A stretch of DNA of 64,000 nucleotides, from the IMG/VR virus record IMGVR_UViG_3300029319_000012, positions 42,406 through 106,405 of that record; one strand, 5' to 3'. Position 1 is the first letter of the stretch; each line of letters begins with the position of its first letter. Of the stretch, positions 8,628 through 20,096 are shown piece after piece. The DNA is from a virus. Below the pieces are notes generated by a model. That model was not told where the DNA came from. It saw only the letters and a program-made list of their open reading frames with translations, and did no database searches. Position numbers and translations under genes: made by a program.

Positions 8628-11600
8628 ATGCCAACACCAACAATAGATGAAGCTATAGTGGGATTTGCTAACGTTGTAGCATCTATCTCAGAACTGCTAG
8701 ACACTCCTGGGCAGGGGAATCAAGTGCTGTGGGGCATACCGATCGGAACAGCACAAGATCTAGATTGGGACGACTCTCTACCCTTTCCAATGACAATTAA
8801 TCAGCCTGAAGTTTCTTTTATGGGCTTCGATGATCTAGATGAACAAGAGCAAGAGTTTGCTAGCACTCAGGCGCTAAAAGAGGAGTTTATTCTTATATTT
8901 AAGGCGATTCGCGCAACCGCAGCTCTGATTATACAAGACGATAAAGCAATAACATTGCCTGCTCCTGCGCTAGAGGCACTAGGCATTACCCCTCTGCCAA
9001 AAAACATAAGCTCTTTTCAACAAAATATTATACCAAAAGTAAAAACATTTGTTGAAGATCTAAAAATAATGCAAGAAAATTATTATTTTTCTGCCAACCA
9101 AGACGAGCTGAATGAAGCCTTTACCCCCGCTCCTGGAGTTGAAATATTTAGTCAGATTTCATCTATTTTAGACCCTGACGGTGCTATTCTTGAGTTTCTA
9201 GGTCTTTTCGGTACAACTGTCAGCCTTTTGCCTGATGTAAGATCAATATCTACTACATCATCTCCTGCAAACTCAGTTTTTCTAACTGATTCTGAGCTTG
9301 AACGCTCACTAGGTTTTTTTGGTAACGCGCCTGATTACTATATTGGATTTTTATTATCACCAAAAAGATCTGGTATATTTGATGATCCAAATAATCCAGA
9401 CAAAAAATTTGTACGAAATAATGGCTATATACCAGCTAGGCGCTCGCCTTTTGCAGAGACTGGTTTTCGTGAAGAGCATGGCTGGGATAAGCCGGTTACA
9501 CAGCACTATGATGATATCAACGGTCTTGTAGACATAGTTGGAGGAACTTTTGATTCGAATGGTATTGAAATACCATTGGGTACAGCTGTATACGTAACTG
9601 AAATTGTTGAAGGTGCTGAAGGCTTGTGGGTTGGTTTTGTTCCATTCCCAAATGCTCAATTTACAGAGCAACAAATTAAAAATCTAACGTTAGATTACAA
9701 GTATATCCTGTACACAAGACCAGAGTTTATCAGAAAATCTGAAAACAGCGCTAATTTAAGTCCTGAGCCGTTACTAAAATATAATCCATCTTCAACAATA
9801 TCAAATTCACAATTAGAAGCAGCTTACGATCAGGTAGGGTCTGGTGTTGTTAAGACTTTGCATACTGCTAATAAATTAGCAAACGAGCAGTCAAAAGAAT
9901 TTTTTGATCCTCAAGGTCAATCTTTTAGCTGGACATCTCTAAAGAAGATGGATTTTTTCTTGCAATATGTTGATTTTGGCTTTTACAATGAAAAAGAATA
10001 TAGAGAAATCATTGCACCGCAAGGTCCTGATGGTTCTGGTCCGAGGGGTCCTCTGCTTCGCCCTGATATTCTAGAATCTAATACCAGATATAAGTTTTCA
10101 TCAGGATATTATTATTTTATTGTTGGCGATGGATCAACACCTCAGTTAGTTGCAACATCATCTGACGCAAATCCAACAAGCTATACAGCAGATGGAGTGC
10201 CAGTTGGTCTTTCGGATGATGAAGCCGAAGCAATAAGGGCAGGGAACTTAGGTGTTGTCAGCGAACAAACAAGAAATGCAGCGTTTAATGATTTATTGCG
10301 CGCCCTTGGAAAAGATACCACGCCATCAGCTCTTTTAAATTCTATAAAAAATAAATATTTTGCTGAGATTTCAAGTGCTGTTAATCCATCATCAATTAGT
10401 GACAGCAATCAAAGGGTGTTGTATGCTGTACCAGCATCGTACATTGAGCCTTTACCGGATTCAAAAGCAGCATATGATGAAGATTTCCTACCAGGCTCTC
10501 AGTTTTTAGGTGGAAAAAATTATATAGCAAACATAAAACTACAAGACTTTATTGTAGAGAATGAATCTGGAACATCAGCAGAAGGTGCGTCTGAGCAGAC
10601 TGAGCATGTAAAAAGTATTGTGGCAAAATTAGAAGAATTTTCTAAGCAAGTACAGATATTTGAAGATAACGGTGGAACTGTTTTAAATCCAAAAAGCTTG
10701 CCATTTGACATGCAAACTCAAATTGATGCGTTTAAAAAATTACCAACTATCCTTAGGGCGTTTCTACAAAGACAAGCAGCGCCCTATTCTGATAGCAGCG
10801 ATTTGCTTGATTCTCTTATTGCAGAGTCTATAACAGATCCTGAATCTAATCACAGGCTAGAAATTGGCTTAAAAGATAATGGAAAGCTTGGAGAAGATGT
10901 GAGGCTGACAATATCTTATGTTCTTTTTATACCTGACCCAGAATCTCAATCAACACTACGCTCAGCAATCACAGCTAGATCATCTTTTATTGACATATTT
11001 GATGCTGAAACTAATGCCCCAACTGGTATTGGCTTTATATTAAGAAGGGGGCTAGACTTTCTTAGAAACGAAATTGCAGGGCTCGATGTTTCAACAGGAT
11101 TAGTTGCAGACGCATCAACTGGTCAAGCGATAGACGAATTATCGACTCTTAATGATCAATCGTCTGTGATGGGAACAAGATCTTTATTTTATTTAATGCA
11201 TGCTGATTACATAAAAGATTTTTCTAGAAATGATGCTAGCGATGATCCTGTAAACAAGGCTAATAAATGGGTTTACGACTTGCAAGAAATTACAGTGCCA
11301 CCTTTATTAATATGGTACAGCAAAAAAGCAAGTGCTGCTAATGAAAAGCCAGATTGCTCTGAATTATATGAAAAGCTTCAAAGGCTTGGACCAAACCCAA
11401 CAGAAGAAGAGCTTCTTATTCAAGAGACCTACTATCGCGATTGTTTAGACTATCATTATGATAAATTTAAAAAACCAACTCCAGCAACTGGCTTAAGAAC
11501 TTCAAGGGTAAGCCTAGAGTCAGCGATGGATAAGATGTCAAATTCAAAAACAGGCGGCATGTCTAAAGAGGGCATGATTGTTTATCGAGCATTTTTAAAC

Positions 11601-14600
11601 CACCTAGACCCCCAAGGCATTATGAGTTTGATGATGGCATGTTTTCAGCATAAACTTGGCTTGCCACTAACCGCAGAAGCTATATGTGAATATGCTATTA
11701 CAAAATTAGTTGAAGCTGACTTCCTTGGTTTTAGTAAAGCTGTTAACGATTTTAGTCCAGTACTAGCTGCAGCTCTAGGGTTGACACCGACTTTTGTTGA
11801 TCCAGCAAAAAGAAAAGAACTTGAAGATAAGATTGATAAGAATTTATCAACAATCGCAGAAAATTTTGATGATGCCATGACTGCCGATGGCAAGCAGCCT
11901 CCTGATGAGCAAGCCTCAACTCGTGTTGGACCACTTGGACCAGTTGTTGATGATAGCTTTGCTGGCACAGAAGTAGCTACCGCGCTAGCTATTTTGTACG
12001 CACAAACAGAAGTACAGGAATCAATATTAGGCAATGATCCAAATGTAGCGGGAATTACCGAAGCCATTGAAGCTCTACGTAGGGCTGAATTAAAAGAATA
12101 TAGAATTGATTTAGTACCAGCGTTTAGAGCTAATCAAGACGCTCAAGCCGAGCTTGAAGCATATGAGCGAGTTCAAATCGAGCGAGAGAGAAAAAAATTA
12201 TTAGACTCTGGCTATAGCTCAAGACAAACTGATTCTATTTTAATTCTAAATGGTTTGCTGCGACCATCACCAACACAGATCGATGGTTTTTTAACCGGAC
12301 CAAACAATGTTTTTGATTCTGGTACTCGCGCTACAGACTTTTTAAATAAAACAGTTAGACCAGGCAGGATAGATGGTAGTCTTTCAACCGGTGCACCAGG
12401 TCTACAATCTGCTGCACAAGGTCTTCAAGAGGCGAAAGCATGGGTTAGCTGGGCAAAAAGGATTGTTGATCTAGGTGCAATTTGCGAAGCAGTTGTTGGA
12501 CCACTACTTAAATTGCCTGGAAATCTTCTTAAAGGCGACGGCGAAGGGTTCTTTGACGACTATGCTCGTCGACTCCAGAAATATTTTGATTTTCCTAAGC
12601 CAAAATTTAATTTACCGGACAACTTGCCAGTTGATAATCGAGTTGGAGACTATAATAAAAAGCTTCTAGAGGCGTTTTTGGGTATGATTGGCATGATGCT
12701 TGGACAAGTTGCCAACGCACTTTTAAGAGATCTGCTAGAGCGATGCTTTGAAGAAGAGGATCCTCAGTCTGCTGGTAGCCCTGTTGATAGCACGCCAGCA
12801 TTAGATATCCCAAGCTTGCAAAATAGAATCGCTCCGTTAATTCCAAATGCGCCAAGGGCAGATATTTTAGCTTGGCTGACTGCCTTGTTAGACCGATTAA
12901 ACAAAGCACAACTTTGTTCTTTATTGCGAAGAGAAGCTTCAACCCGTCTTTTAAATTTCTGTGTTGATTACACTAGAACAAGTCATCCGCTAGTCTATCA
13001 GTCAGGTATTGACTCAAGTGAGCAAATAAAGAATATATTTGCAATCCTTGGTGAGGAAGTTGGGCTAGATATCTGCAATACAATAGAAGCCGTCGAGGCT
13101 GTCTTAACAGAAGATGCTTGTGGAAAAGTAGAATACAATACTGATGACAGAATTAATTCGCTCATGGAAGCTGGATTAACACAAAAAGAAGCACAGCTTC
13201 AAACATTCAGAGAGCTGCAAGCGTTCAAGGATAAGATCTTCGACTTAGGAGAATTTTTATTCCCCAATAACAATCCATTAGAAAACAAGCTGCCTGATAT
13301 TTGTGGACCAAATGGGTTCTTTGTTTTGCCACCAGCCATCAAGACATCAATGAAAAAGATAACTGATAACATGCTGGCTCAAGTTAAAGGCGCGCTTATA
13401 TCTGATATGGCTGATCTAAAGTTTTTAACGCTTCCACCAAAAGCCATAACAGCAGCCAACAATCCAGATCAACTATTGGGATCTTTTGCAGATTTTACTA
13501 AAAATGCAAGAGATCCTTATAAGAAACTACTTTTTGCTTATGTCGGTCCTGGCAGAGTACAGTCAGTGGACGGAGATAATTTTAATATTGATTATGGAGG
13601 CATGCCAAATTATCAGCTTTGCTATAATGAGTCAGTCCATTACAATATGATTCATGTACCAAAGAGTCAAAGTGAAGTTGTTGATCAAATAATAAGTGAT
13701 CGTGTTGATAAATTTATTGCCGATCAAAAACAAAAAGCTCTCAACAATTTATATACTTCTCTAAATACCTATGAATCCGTTACTCTAGAAGCATTCGAGG
13801 CGCTTGTTGCAACTGGCGATGGTGATCTAGACGAAGGACTTAAATTTATTGTTGATCAAGCATTTGAATATTTTCTTGGCAACTCACATATTTCACTTCA
13901 AATTGGTGATGATGGAAAATACCACCCACACGACACCACAGCCGAAAACCTTCAAGGCAGTCTTGAGGACGCTATAAGACAAAGAATTCAAGGCACTGTG
14001 GGACCTGAAGGCTCAGCTTTATACGAGCAGACCGTGCATAAGCAAGGCGATGGAGATCAATCTAATATTTATGTTGGTGGAGATTTATCACATGAAATAT
14101 ATTATGGTGGTATGAATAACACCTCTCCACCATCGTTAATAAAAAATTTAAAGTTTACCGATGAGTTTACAATACTTGGAATGCCATTCATGATACAAGG
14201 TTCGGATAAATACCCAGATAATACAATTTTAATTGGAAAAGGTGATGCTGGTGAAGACGGTAAGAGTTTCCAGACTGATTACGGCGGCGGCGGTGCGAAT
14301 CGAGATTTAAGTGTTTATACAACCGGATCTTTTCAGACATTTGAATCAGACGTTGATTTGGAGCCTTTGCCAGAAGGAAGTGGGGTGGGAAGTTATGCTC
14401 AAGAGGTAAGAAGATTAATTCAGGAAAGAAGTAGCGCTTTATCCACTGGAAATAGCCTTTTAAGGGTTACATACGATAGCCCTGCAGCAGAACTTTTGAG
14501 CGCTCCAGGCTTTGTTCCGATAAATATTTCAACCCTCCTGCGCGAGTTTCCTCAAGATTTTATTTATGCTAAATCGTCTGGTCCACTCCTCGCTGAAAAT

Positions 14601-17600
14601 TTTGAGGACTACTCAGAAGAGCATGCATCGTTTGTTGCAAAGTTTCCTGCTGTTTTTACAAATTTATCTAATGCTTTGCAAGAGTATATGGAAAAAAATG
14701 ACCTTTTAAGTGTAAAGACAAAGGACTTAGCAGAGGGAACGTCACAAAACGGCGCGGAAGTAGTAGGTGCTCTCGGTTCGCCCGTGCAGATGACAGGGGA
14801 AGGTGAGGTAGTAGAACTCGGCGACGGGGAAACAACGATACTTTATGGACCTGCACCAAATGATTTTACTGGATTTAACTCCAGCATAATTGATGGAATA
14901 TCAGACCATATCAAAAGTCAATTTGCTAAAGATTTAAAGCCCATGGGTTTGGAAAACTTTATTTATTCTCATGAAATGCTAGTACATGGTCAAAAGTCAA
15001 AATATAGACCAGCCGCAGTGCTTGAAGATACTCTAGAGAGAGGTCCTGGCACTTCCTGGGGATTGAAAGCAACACCAGCTGTAAATCATGCAAAAACTGA
15101 AAAAGATGACCTTAGAGCAATATTTTCTAATTTTGGCTCAAGTCTTTCAAGGACTTATTTTTCTTTAGATACAAAATTAAAAGATATTTCACCCAATAGA
15201 AATCATTGGTATGGCATGCTCATGGCTTTTACTGGTGTTCAGCTCGATGGCGCTATTGACAATCTTAATAAATACAATATGGATAGCCACCCTGGCAGCT
15301 ACGAGGATGAAGGCGATACAGATAGATACTTTGAAGAATTAAAGATGTTTAGAGCTAGCCCAGGATTAAGATTTATAACTGAACACATAGCTTATGTAAA
15401 TGATAAAGATCACAATATTATTGATGCATTTATGGAGTTTACTTTAGGTGAAGCTTCAGGCATCACTGAAGAAAGAGTGTCTGCCATTTATCCTAATTTA
15501 AAAGGCATTGTTGGCAATATAAAAGGCGTTATGCTAACAAAAATGAGATTTTTCTGCGACACAGTTACCTATGAGGGTCACGATAGAAGATTTTTACATG
15601 ATGCAGGCGCAGCTGTTGGTCAGATGGACTCAATCCCAAGAGAGCCAAAGCCAAAAGATGATTCTGAATCATACGATGGAAACAAGCTTTATCCATCAAT
15701 AATGCCCTTGGCGATTCTTTATGAAGAGGTGTTTAGAGACCCAACTAACGCATGGAATCAAGATGCAGATACTTTATTAAACCTGTACTCTATGGACACG
15801 GAGCCTGTTAGCGAAGAATTAAAAGAGGCTTTAGAAAATTACAGTCCAAGTGGCTTCCCTCCATACTTTGGCTTTAAAGAGAATGGTATGGAAGATTATA
15901 TTTTGGGCAGGGCTGATAATGACTTCGCGCTGGCTTTAGAATCTTATCATTCATTTAACCCTAATACAATAAAATTAGATCTTCCAGTTAGAAATATTTC
16001 AGTGTTAAGTGTTGATGCAGGTGAAACAACAAAAAGAATCACAGATTTGTTTTCAGATTTAGGTTCAGGAATTGATGCAGCTAATGATGATCCAGAGTTA
16101 AAAGCAGAACTTTCTACGGTTAGTGAGCAACTAGGCTTGCTTTCAGTCAATAGTTCAATGATATATCAAAATTTTGATTCTGATGTATCATTAAGCACTT
16201 TATATCCTGATTATAAAGATGCATATTTCTTTGGTAAGGGCAAATTTGTTGAGTCAGATTTTGATAGCTTCTATTATGCCGTCGCTGAGCCCAGCAACAG
16301 CGATTCTGCACTTGTTAGAAAATTAAATAATGCTAAATATAATTTTAATATCTATAGATCTCAAGGGCTCGACATGGGTCAGAATGTTAGCAACTTATTG
16401 ACTAATATTTACACAATTGATCCGCCACTCAATCCGCCATACGAAAATTTTCTACCTAAAAAAGAGATTGTTGACACATATATTGAAACGATATATCCAT
16501 CCGAGCTTAATTATACTAATCAAATTACTCACGGGGCAGATAAGATCGTGATCGCAACAACTCCTGATAATCAAACGGCGGGCTTTTCAACTGTGCCAGA
16601 TTTGCTTCCAAATATGACTGGCAAACTCCCTCCTGAAGACCCAATTACAAGACTATTTCATCATGATAAAAACACAAGAGCAAAAATATTTGGTCGCTTG
16701 ATTACAAAAAAACTTGAAAAAGCATTTTTAGATAATGGAGGAACAGTAAATCAAGATGCCTTAGCTTATATCGAACACAACCTTTCTTCATACGGATATT
16801 CTGCAATGAAGATGGCTTATTCAAATCAAGCTTTTGCAAAGTTAAAATCCTCTAGGCTCAATACTAGAAAAATGTTGCGCAAGATTTGGGATAAAATTTT
16901 ACAGCTGCCAGAAAATAGCTCTGCAAGTCAAGAATGTAAAGATCTTTTTGATCGAATCAATCTTTCAACAACAAAAGATTTAATTAAGACAAATACAGAC
17001 TTTTTCAATGTTTCAAAGGTCAAAAATTTAATACTAGATTCGTTTGAAAAGGCAGCATGTCGCGATGTATTTAATCCTGAAACACCAAGAGACAGCGCAG
17101 CTCGCAATGCACTTCTTGAGGGATCGATTATTGTTTTAATAAAAGTTTACTGTCTAGAGATGTGTCTAGCAAGTGTTTTTGCTTGGGACAGTTTTAATCT
17201 GCGAGACGTATTTTCCAGTAAATTAATGACCAGAGTAATAGTGCAAAATATTAAAGAAGGCATTGTAACAAGCCCAAGAGCCATATCGTTTGACGATATT
17301 GCAAACGTGGCTAGCCAATATCTAATAAAAAAGATACCTAAGTATGATCAATACTACGCTGGTATAATACCTCAAAGCCCTTTTGAGAAAATGGTTGAAA
17401 TGGAGGCTAATGACTTAGCTGGTACAATCCAGAACATGTTGCCCAATAGCAATCCCCTTACAACAGATCTAACGATTGATTTAGTTAAAAATTCTGATCC
17501 CGATTTTGCTGTGTCGTTTGATACAAAGTTTCCAAGTTTTGTGGAGAACGAAGGGCAGTTTTTATATGCCCTAAGTAAACTTCTTAGTGAGACCGAGCCG

Positions 17601-20084
17601 GTTGATTATGTTGTTGGGGCAAGGATAACAAACAACCCATATACAATAAACATTGGACGCAATATTAAATCAGCCACGGTTAGTAATATGGCGTATATTA
17701 CTGATAATATTAATCAGTTTTTTGATAAGCATATAAATGATTCATATAACGATAAGGCAGATTTTTTTGGAAGCAGTCTTCCAAAAACAACACCAAGCCA
17801 GCGCGATTACTTTTATTCATTACCTGTAAAAACTATATATAATAATAATCCTGGAGATTTAAGTTTTGGCGGCATAGAGCGTTTTGTTTCGAATAGTACA
17901 GAAGTGCAGCAATACAAGAATTCTGTTAATAACATTTTCGCTTTTGATGATACCGCACCAAGCCCACTACCTCCACCGCCTTCAGGGGGAACAAATGCAG
18001 CTCCTGGCGCGATTACTAGAACGCGAGAAAGACTATCTTCTATTTTTCAAGGGGCTAGCCCTTGGAGCAAGGAAAATATTCACGAATTTTTAGTTCCAAA
18101 CGAAATCAATTCAAAATTAGGTAATTTTATTTTCCAACCGTTTGTTAAGATTGTAGAGCAAGATAATATTAACAAATTTTCTGTTGTTGAGTATCTAGAT
18201 CCAGTAACAAAAGTGCCTTGTGACTCTCCAGGTATTTTAAATATCATTCCTGGAGCACAAATATTGCCTATTCTAGAAGATTATCGATCTGGAAATAATC
18301 AATACAATTGTCATCTCTATGGCTATGTTCCCTTGAATGTCTGGACAGATTTTTATCAAAATGTATTTTTAACACAAATTGAAGAGGAGCCCTCTGGTAG
18401 ATTAAAAAAATTATTTGCTAGATATGGACTTGAGCCATTCTTTAAAAGTATAGAGATCGGCATTCGAATGACTTATATAGCTTCGCACCCAATTGAATTT
18501 AAGTTTTCAGGATTTAATTACGCAGATTTTGTAAATGAAAATATATCACCCTCAGCGCTAGAAAAAACAAAAAGCATTATATCTACTAGAGCAACAAGAG
18601 TTTATGGTCAGCCAACCACTGGGATTGGCGTGGATGAAAATGGCGCAGTCACTACACTTGTTAACGAAATGCATGTCCCTATCGTTGAAGTGTCAAGAGA
18701 ATTAAAGTTCTCTAAAAGAGGCTTTATTGTTGAGGGTAACCTAGAGAGCCAACCTTATTCAAAGCTAGGAAGTTATTTATTGCTTGATGCATCCACTGTT
18801 AGCACAATTAATGAGTTTATTATGGATATGAGCACAGTCGATTCAACTAATGAGCAATTTAATATGATTGATATTCTTTCAGATGTGGAAGATGTACAAG
18901 CTATTGCCGGTCTTGTTAAAAGCTTTGGTAATAATTTTTCACAACTATTCTATAAAGATTTAGCACAAGAATTGATAGATAACTTAAAAGCAACAGCAGA
19001 GTTTAAACTAATATTTGATCATTTATTGCCGATAAAAGATTATTCAGCGCTCGCTTTCTTGTATGGGGGAGATAGCCTTAGTCCGCTGATTAAAGAATCA
19101 TCAATCATACTTGAACAGACAAAAAATACTCTTAACAATATTGTTGATTCATTATTTAATGACGATCAATTTGATTTAAATCCTGATATTTTAACTGCTA
19201 GATTAGAAGACACCTTAAAAGCTGACCAGACTGATACCAGGGGTAAAGGTACTGATTTAGAAAAAGAAATAGCGAAAATAATATTAAGAACGCCACTTTT
19301 AGTTCTTAAAGGCTTTGTCGAGGTAACAGATCCCGCTATCATATTAGCTAAATTAATTATTGACATTGCTAATAGTGTTCAGCAAGCAGCAATCGCAGCT
19401 GCAGAAGCTGCTTTGAATGCTGCAAAACAAGCAGCACGTGGAGCCTTAAGGGAATCAGAGAATGCCAAGTCGCAAACAGAAATTCAAGTTCGCGTCGCTG
19501 CATCACTAGCACAATCAACTTATGACTCAGGAATAAAAGACTCTCTAGAGTCGCTTGGTCATGCAGACGCTGTTACTTTTGATGTTAGCGCTGATGCTAT
19601 CAGCGATTGGCAAGACACAGTGAAAGTAAATGATAGTCAAAAAGCAGAAATAAAAGCAAAGGCAGAGGAAGATCCTGAAACTTATGAGGCTATTTTAGCT
19701 TTCATTGAAACGGTTGAATCTCTAGAGGAGCTAATAGAAGTTTTTGTAGAGTTAGAAGAAACTGTAGAAACTTTAAAAGAAAAAGTTGCACAAATTCAAA
19801 ATGAAATAGATACAAAATTAGCTGAAGCAAAGAAGATCCTAAAAGATATTTTTGCTTCTCCATTCCTGCTTCCAGGGCTATGGGCAGCAATGGTGCCAAC
19901 CATGGTGCCTCTTGGAGGTGGTTTAATTCCACCGCCACCTGGCTTGTTTGTACCAACGCCACCGAGTACCATCCCTGGTATGATTTATTTAGCAATACTA
20001 TTTATAGATGGAGTAGAGCAAGCTATACATAATTCTACGCAAAACACCAACAACGAAGATAATAATTGCAGTGATGAACTGTAG
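8628..20084 (+). CDS. giant virion protein, 3818 aa, probable tail or baseplate component
   Basis: This single uninterrupted frame of 3818 residues occupies about 18 percent of the window and is unlike any family I can name. AGGA stands eight bases before ATG 8628. Most of it is mixed alpha/beta rather than the long continuous coiled coil of a tape measure. A proline-rich linker (PLPPPPSGG) is near residue 3110. An alanine-rich helix is near 3585-3610 and an acidic coiled coil at 3695-3745. The last 75 residues contain a Pro/Gly/hydrophobic segment (about 3744-3795) ending in a membrane-like run. Location between spike and gp25 argues for a tail hub, tail-tip or wedge-associated role. Multiple fused structural domains are likely. 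Confidence 0.6.
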   Translation: MPTPTIDEAIVGFANVVASISELLDTPGQGNQVLWGIPIGTAQDLDWDDSLPFPMTINQPEVSFMGFDDLDEQEQEFASTQALKEEFILIFKAIRATAALIIQDDKAITLPAPALEALGITPLPKNISSFQQNIIPKVKTFVEDLKIMQENYYFSANQDELNEAFTPAPGVEIFSQISSILDPDGAILEFLGLFGTTVSLLPDVRSISTTSSPANSVFLTDSELERSLGFFGNAPDYYIGFLLSPKRSGIFDDPNNPDKKFVRNNGYIPARRSPFAETGFREEHGWDKPVTQHYDDINGLVDIVGGTFDSNGIEIPLGTAVYVTEIVEGAEGLWVGFVPFPNAQFTEQQIKNLTLDYKYILYTRPEFIRKSENSANLSPEPLLKYNPSSTISNSQLEAAYDQVGSGVVKTLHTANKLANEQSKEFFDPQGQSFSWTSLKKMDFFLQYVDFGFYNEKEYREIIAPQGPDGSGPRGPLLRPDILESNTRYKFSSGYYYFIVGDGSTPQLVATSSDANPTSYTADGVPVGLSDDEAEAIRAGNLGVVSEQTRNAAFNDLLRALGKDTTPSALLNSIKNKYFAEISSAVNPSSISDSNQRVLYAVPASYIEPLPDSKAAYDEDFLPGSQFLGGKNYIANIKLQDFIVENESGTSAEGASEQTEHVKSIVAKLEEFSKQVQIFEDNGGTVLNPKSLPFDMQTQIDAFKKLPTILRAFLQRQAAPYSDSSDLLDSLIAESITDPESNHRLEIGLKDNGKLGEDVRLTISYVLFIPDPESQSTLRSAITARSSFIDIFDAETNAPTGIGFILRRGLDFLRNEIAGLDVSTGLVADASTGQAIDELSTLNDQSSVMGTRSLFYLMHADYIKDFSRNDASDDPVNKANKWVYDLQEITVPPLLIWYSKKASAANEKPDCSELYEKLQRLGPNPTEEELLIQETYYRDCLDYHYDKFKKPTPATGLRTSRVSLESAMDKMSNSKTGGMSKEGMIVYRAFLNHLDPQGIMSLMMACFQHKLGLPLTAEAICEYAITKLVEADFLGFSKAVNDFSPVLAAALGLTPTFVDPAKRKELEDKIDKNLSTIAENFDDAMTADGKQPPDEQASTRVGPLGPVVDDSFAGTEVATALAILYAQTEVQESILGNDPNVAGITEAIEALRRAELKEYRIDLVPAFRANQDAQAELEAYERVQIERERKKLLDSGYSSRQTDSILILNGLLRPSPTQIDGFLTGPNNVFDSGTRATDFLNKTVRPGRIDGSLSTGAPGLQSAAQGLQEAKAWVSWAKRIVDLGAICEAVVGPLLKLPGNLLKGDGEGFFDDYARRLQKYFDFPKPKFNLPDNLPVDNRVGDYNKKLLEAFLGMIGMMLGQVANALLRDLLERCFEEEDPQSAGSPVDSTPALDIPSLQNRIAPLIPNAPRADILAWLTALLDRLNKAQLCSLLRREASTRLLNFCVDYTRTSHPLVYQSGIDSSEQIKNIFAILGEEVGLDICNTIEAVEAVLTEDACGKVEYNTDDRINSLMEAGLTQKEAQLQTFRELQAFKDKIFDLGEFLFPNNNPLENKLPDICGPNGFFVLPPAIKTSMKKITDNMLAQVKGALISDMADLKFLTLPPKAITAANNPDQLLGSFADFTKNARDPYKKLLFAYVGPGRVQSVDGDNFNIDYGGMPNYQLCYNESVHYNMIHVPKSQSEVVDQIISDRVDKFIADQKQKALNNLYTSLNTYESVTLEAFEALVATGDGDLDEGLKFIVDQAFEYFLGNSHISLQIGDDGKYHPHDTTAENLQGSLEDAIRQRIQGTVGPEGSALYEQTVHKQGDGDQSNIYVGGDLSHEIYYGGMNNTSPPSLIKNLKFTDEFTILGMPFMIQGSDKYPDNTILIGKGDAGEDGKSFQTDYGGGGANRDLSVYTTGSFQTFESDVDLEPLPEGSGVGSYAQEVRRLIQERSSALSTGNSLLRVTYDSPAAELLSAPGFVPINISTLLREFPQDFIYAKSSGPLLAENFEDYSEEHASFVAKFPAVFTNLSNALQEYMEKNDLLSVKTKDLAEGTSQNGAEVVGALGSPVQMTGEGEVVELGDGETTILYGPAPNDFTGFNSSIIDGISDHIKSQFAKDLKPMGLENFIYSHEMLVHGQKSKYRPAAVLEDTLERGPGTSWGLKATPAVNHAKTEKDDLRAIFSNFGSSLSRTYFSLDTKLKDISPNRNHWYGMLMAFTGVQLDGAIDNLNKYNMDSHPGSYEDEGDTDRYFEELKMFRASPGLRFITEHIAYVNDKDHNIIDAFMEFTLGEASGITEERVSAIYPNLKGIVGNIKGVMLTKMRFFCDTVTYEGHDRRFLHDAGAAVGQMDSIPREPKPKDDSESYDGNKLYPSIMPLAILYEEVFRDPTNAWNQDADTLLNLYSMDTEPVSEELKEALENYSPSGFPPYFGFKENGMEDYILGRADNDFALALESYHSFNPNTIKLDLPVRNISVLSVDAGETTKRITDLFSDLGSGIDAANDDPELKAELSTVSEQLGLLSVNSSMIYQNFDSDVSLSTLYPDYKDAYFFGKGKFVESDFDSFYYAVAEPSNSDSALVRKLNNAKYNFNIYRSQGLDMGQNVSNLLTNIYTIDPPLNPPYENFLPKKEIVDTYIETIYPSELNYTNQITHGADKIVIATTPDNQTAGFSTVPDLLPNMTGKLPPEDPITRLFHHDKNTRAKIFGRLITKKLEKAFLDNGGTVNQDALAYIEHNLSSYGYSAMKMAYSNQAFAKLKSSRLNTRKMLRKIWDKILQLPENSSASQECKDLFDRINLSTTKDLIKTNTDFFNVSKVKNLILDSFEKAACRDVFNPETPRDSAARNALLEGSIIVLIKVYCLEMCLASVFAWDSFNLRDVFSSKLMTRVIVQNIKEGIVTSPRAISFDDIANVASQYLIKKIPKYDQYYAGIIPQSPFEKMVEMEANDLAGTIQNMLPNSNPLTTDLTIDLVKNSDPDFAVSFDTKFPSFVENEGQFLYALSKLLSETEPVDYVVGARITNNPYTINIGRNIKSATVSNMAYITDNINQFFDKHINDSYNDKADFFGSSLPKTTPSQRDYFYSLPVKTIYNNNPGDLSFGGIERFVSNSTEVQQYKNSVNNIFAFDDTAPSPLPPPPSGGTNAAPGAITRTRERLSSIFQGASPWSKENIHEFLVPNEINSKLGNFIFQPFVKIVEQDNINKFSVVEYLDPVTKVPCDSPGILNIIPGAQILPILEDYRSGNNQYNCHLYGYVPLNVWTDFYQNVFLTQIEEEPSGRLKKLFARYGLEPFFKSIEIGIRMTYIASHPIEFKFSGFNYADFVNENISPSALEKTKSIISTRATRVYGQPTTGIGVDENGAVTTLVNEMHVPIVEVSRELKFSKRGFIVEGNLESQPYSKLGSYLLLDASTVSTINEFIMDMSTVDSTNEQFNMIDILSDVEDVQAIAGLVKSFGNNFSQLFYKDLAQELIDNLKATAEFKLIFDHLLPIKDYSALAFLYGGDSLSPLIKESSIILEQTKNTLNNIVDSLFNDDQFDLNPDILTARLEDTLKADQTDTRGKGTDLEKEIAKIILRTPLLVLKGFVEVTDPAIILAKLIIDIANSVQQAAIAAAEAALNAAKQAARGALRESENAKSQTEIQVRVAASLAQSTYDSGIKDSLESLGHADAVTFDVSADAISDWQDTVKVNDSQKAEIKAKAEEDPETYEAILAFIETVESLEELIEVFVELEETVETLKEKVAQIQNEIDTKLAEAKKILKDIFASPFLLPGLWAAMVPTMVPLGGGLIPPPPGLFVPTPPSTIPGMIYLAILFIDGVEQAIHNSTQNTNNEDNNCSDEL

Positions 20085-20096
20085 AGGTTTAAGCAA

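Noticed and set aside
8628-20084. Tape-measure protein
   Set aside because: Too much mixed alpha/beta content and no long regular coiled coil along its length, and the position is among hub and wedge genes.
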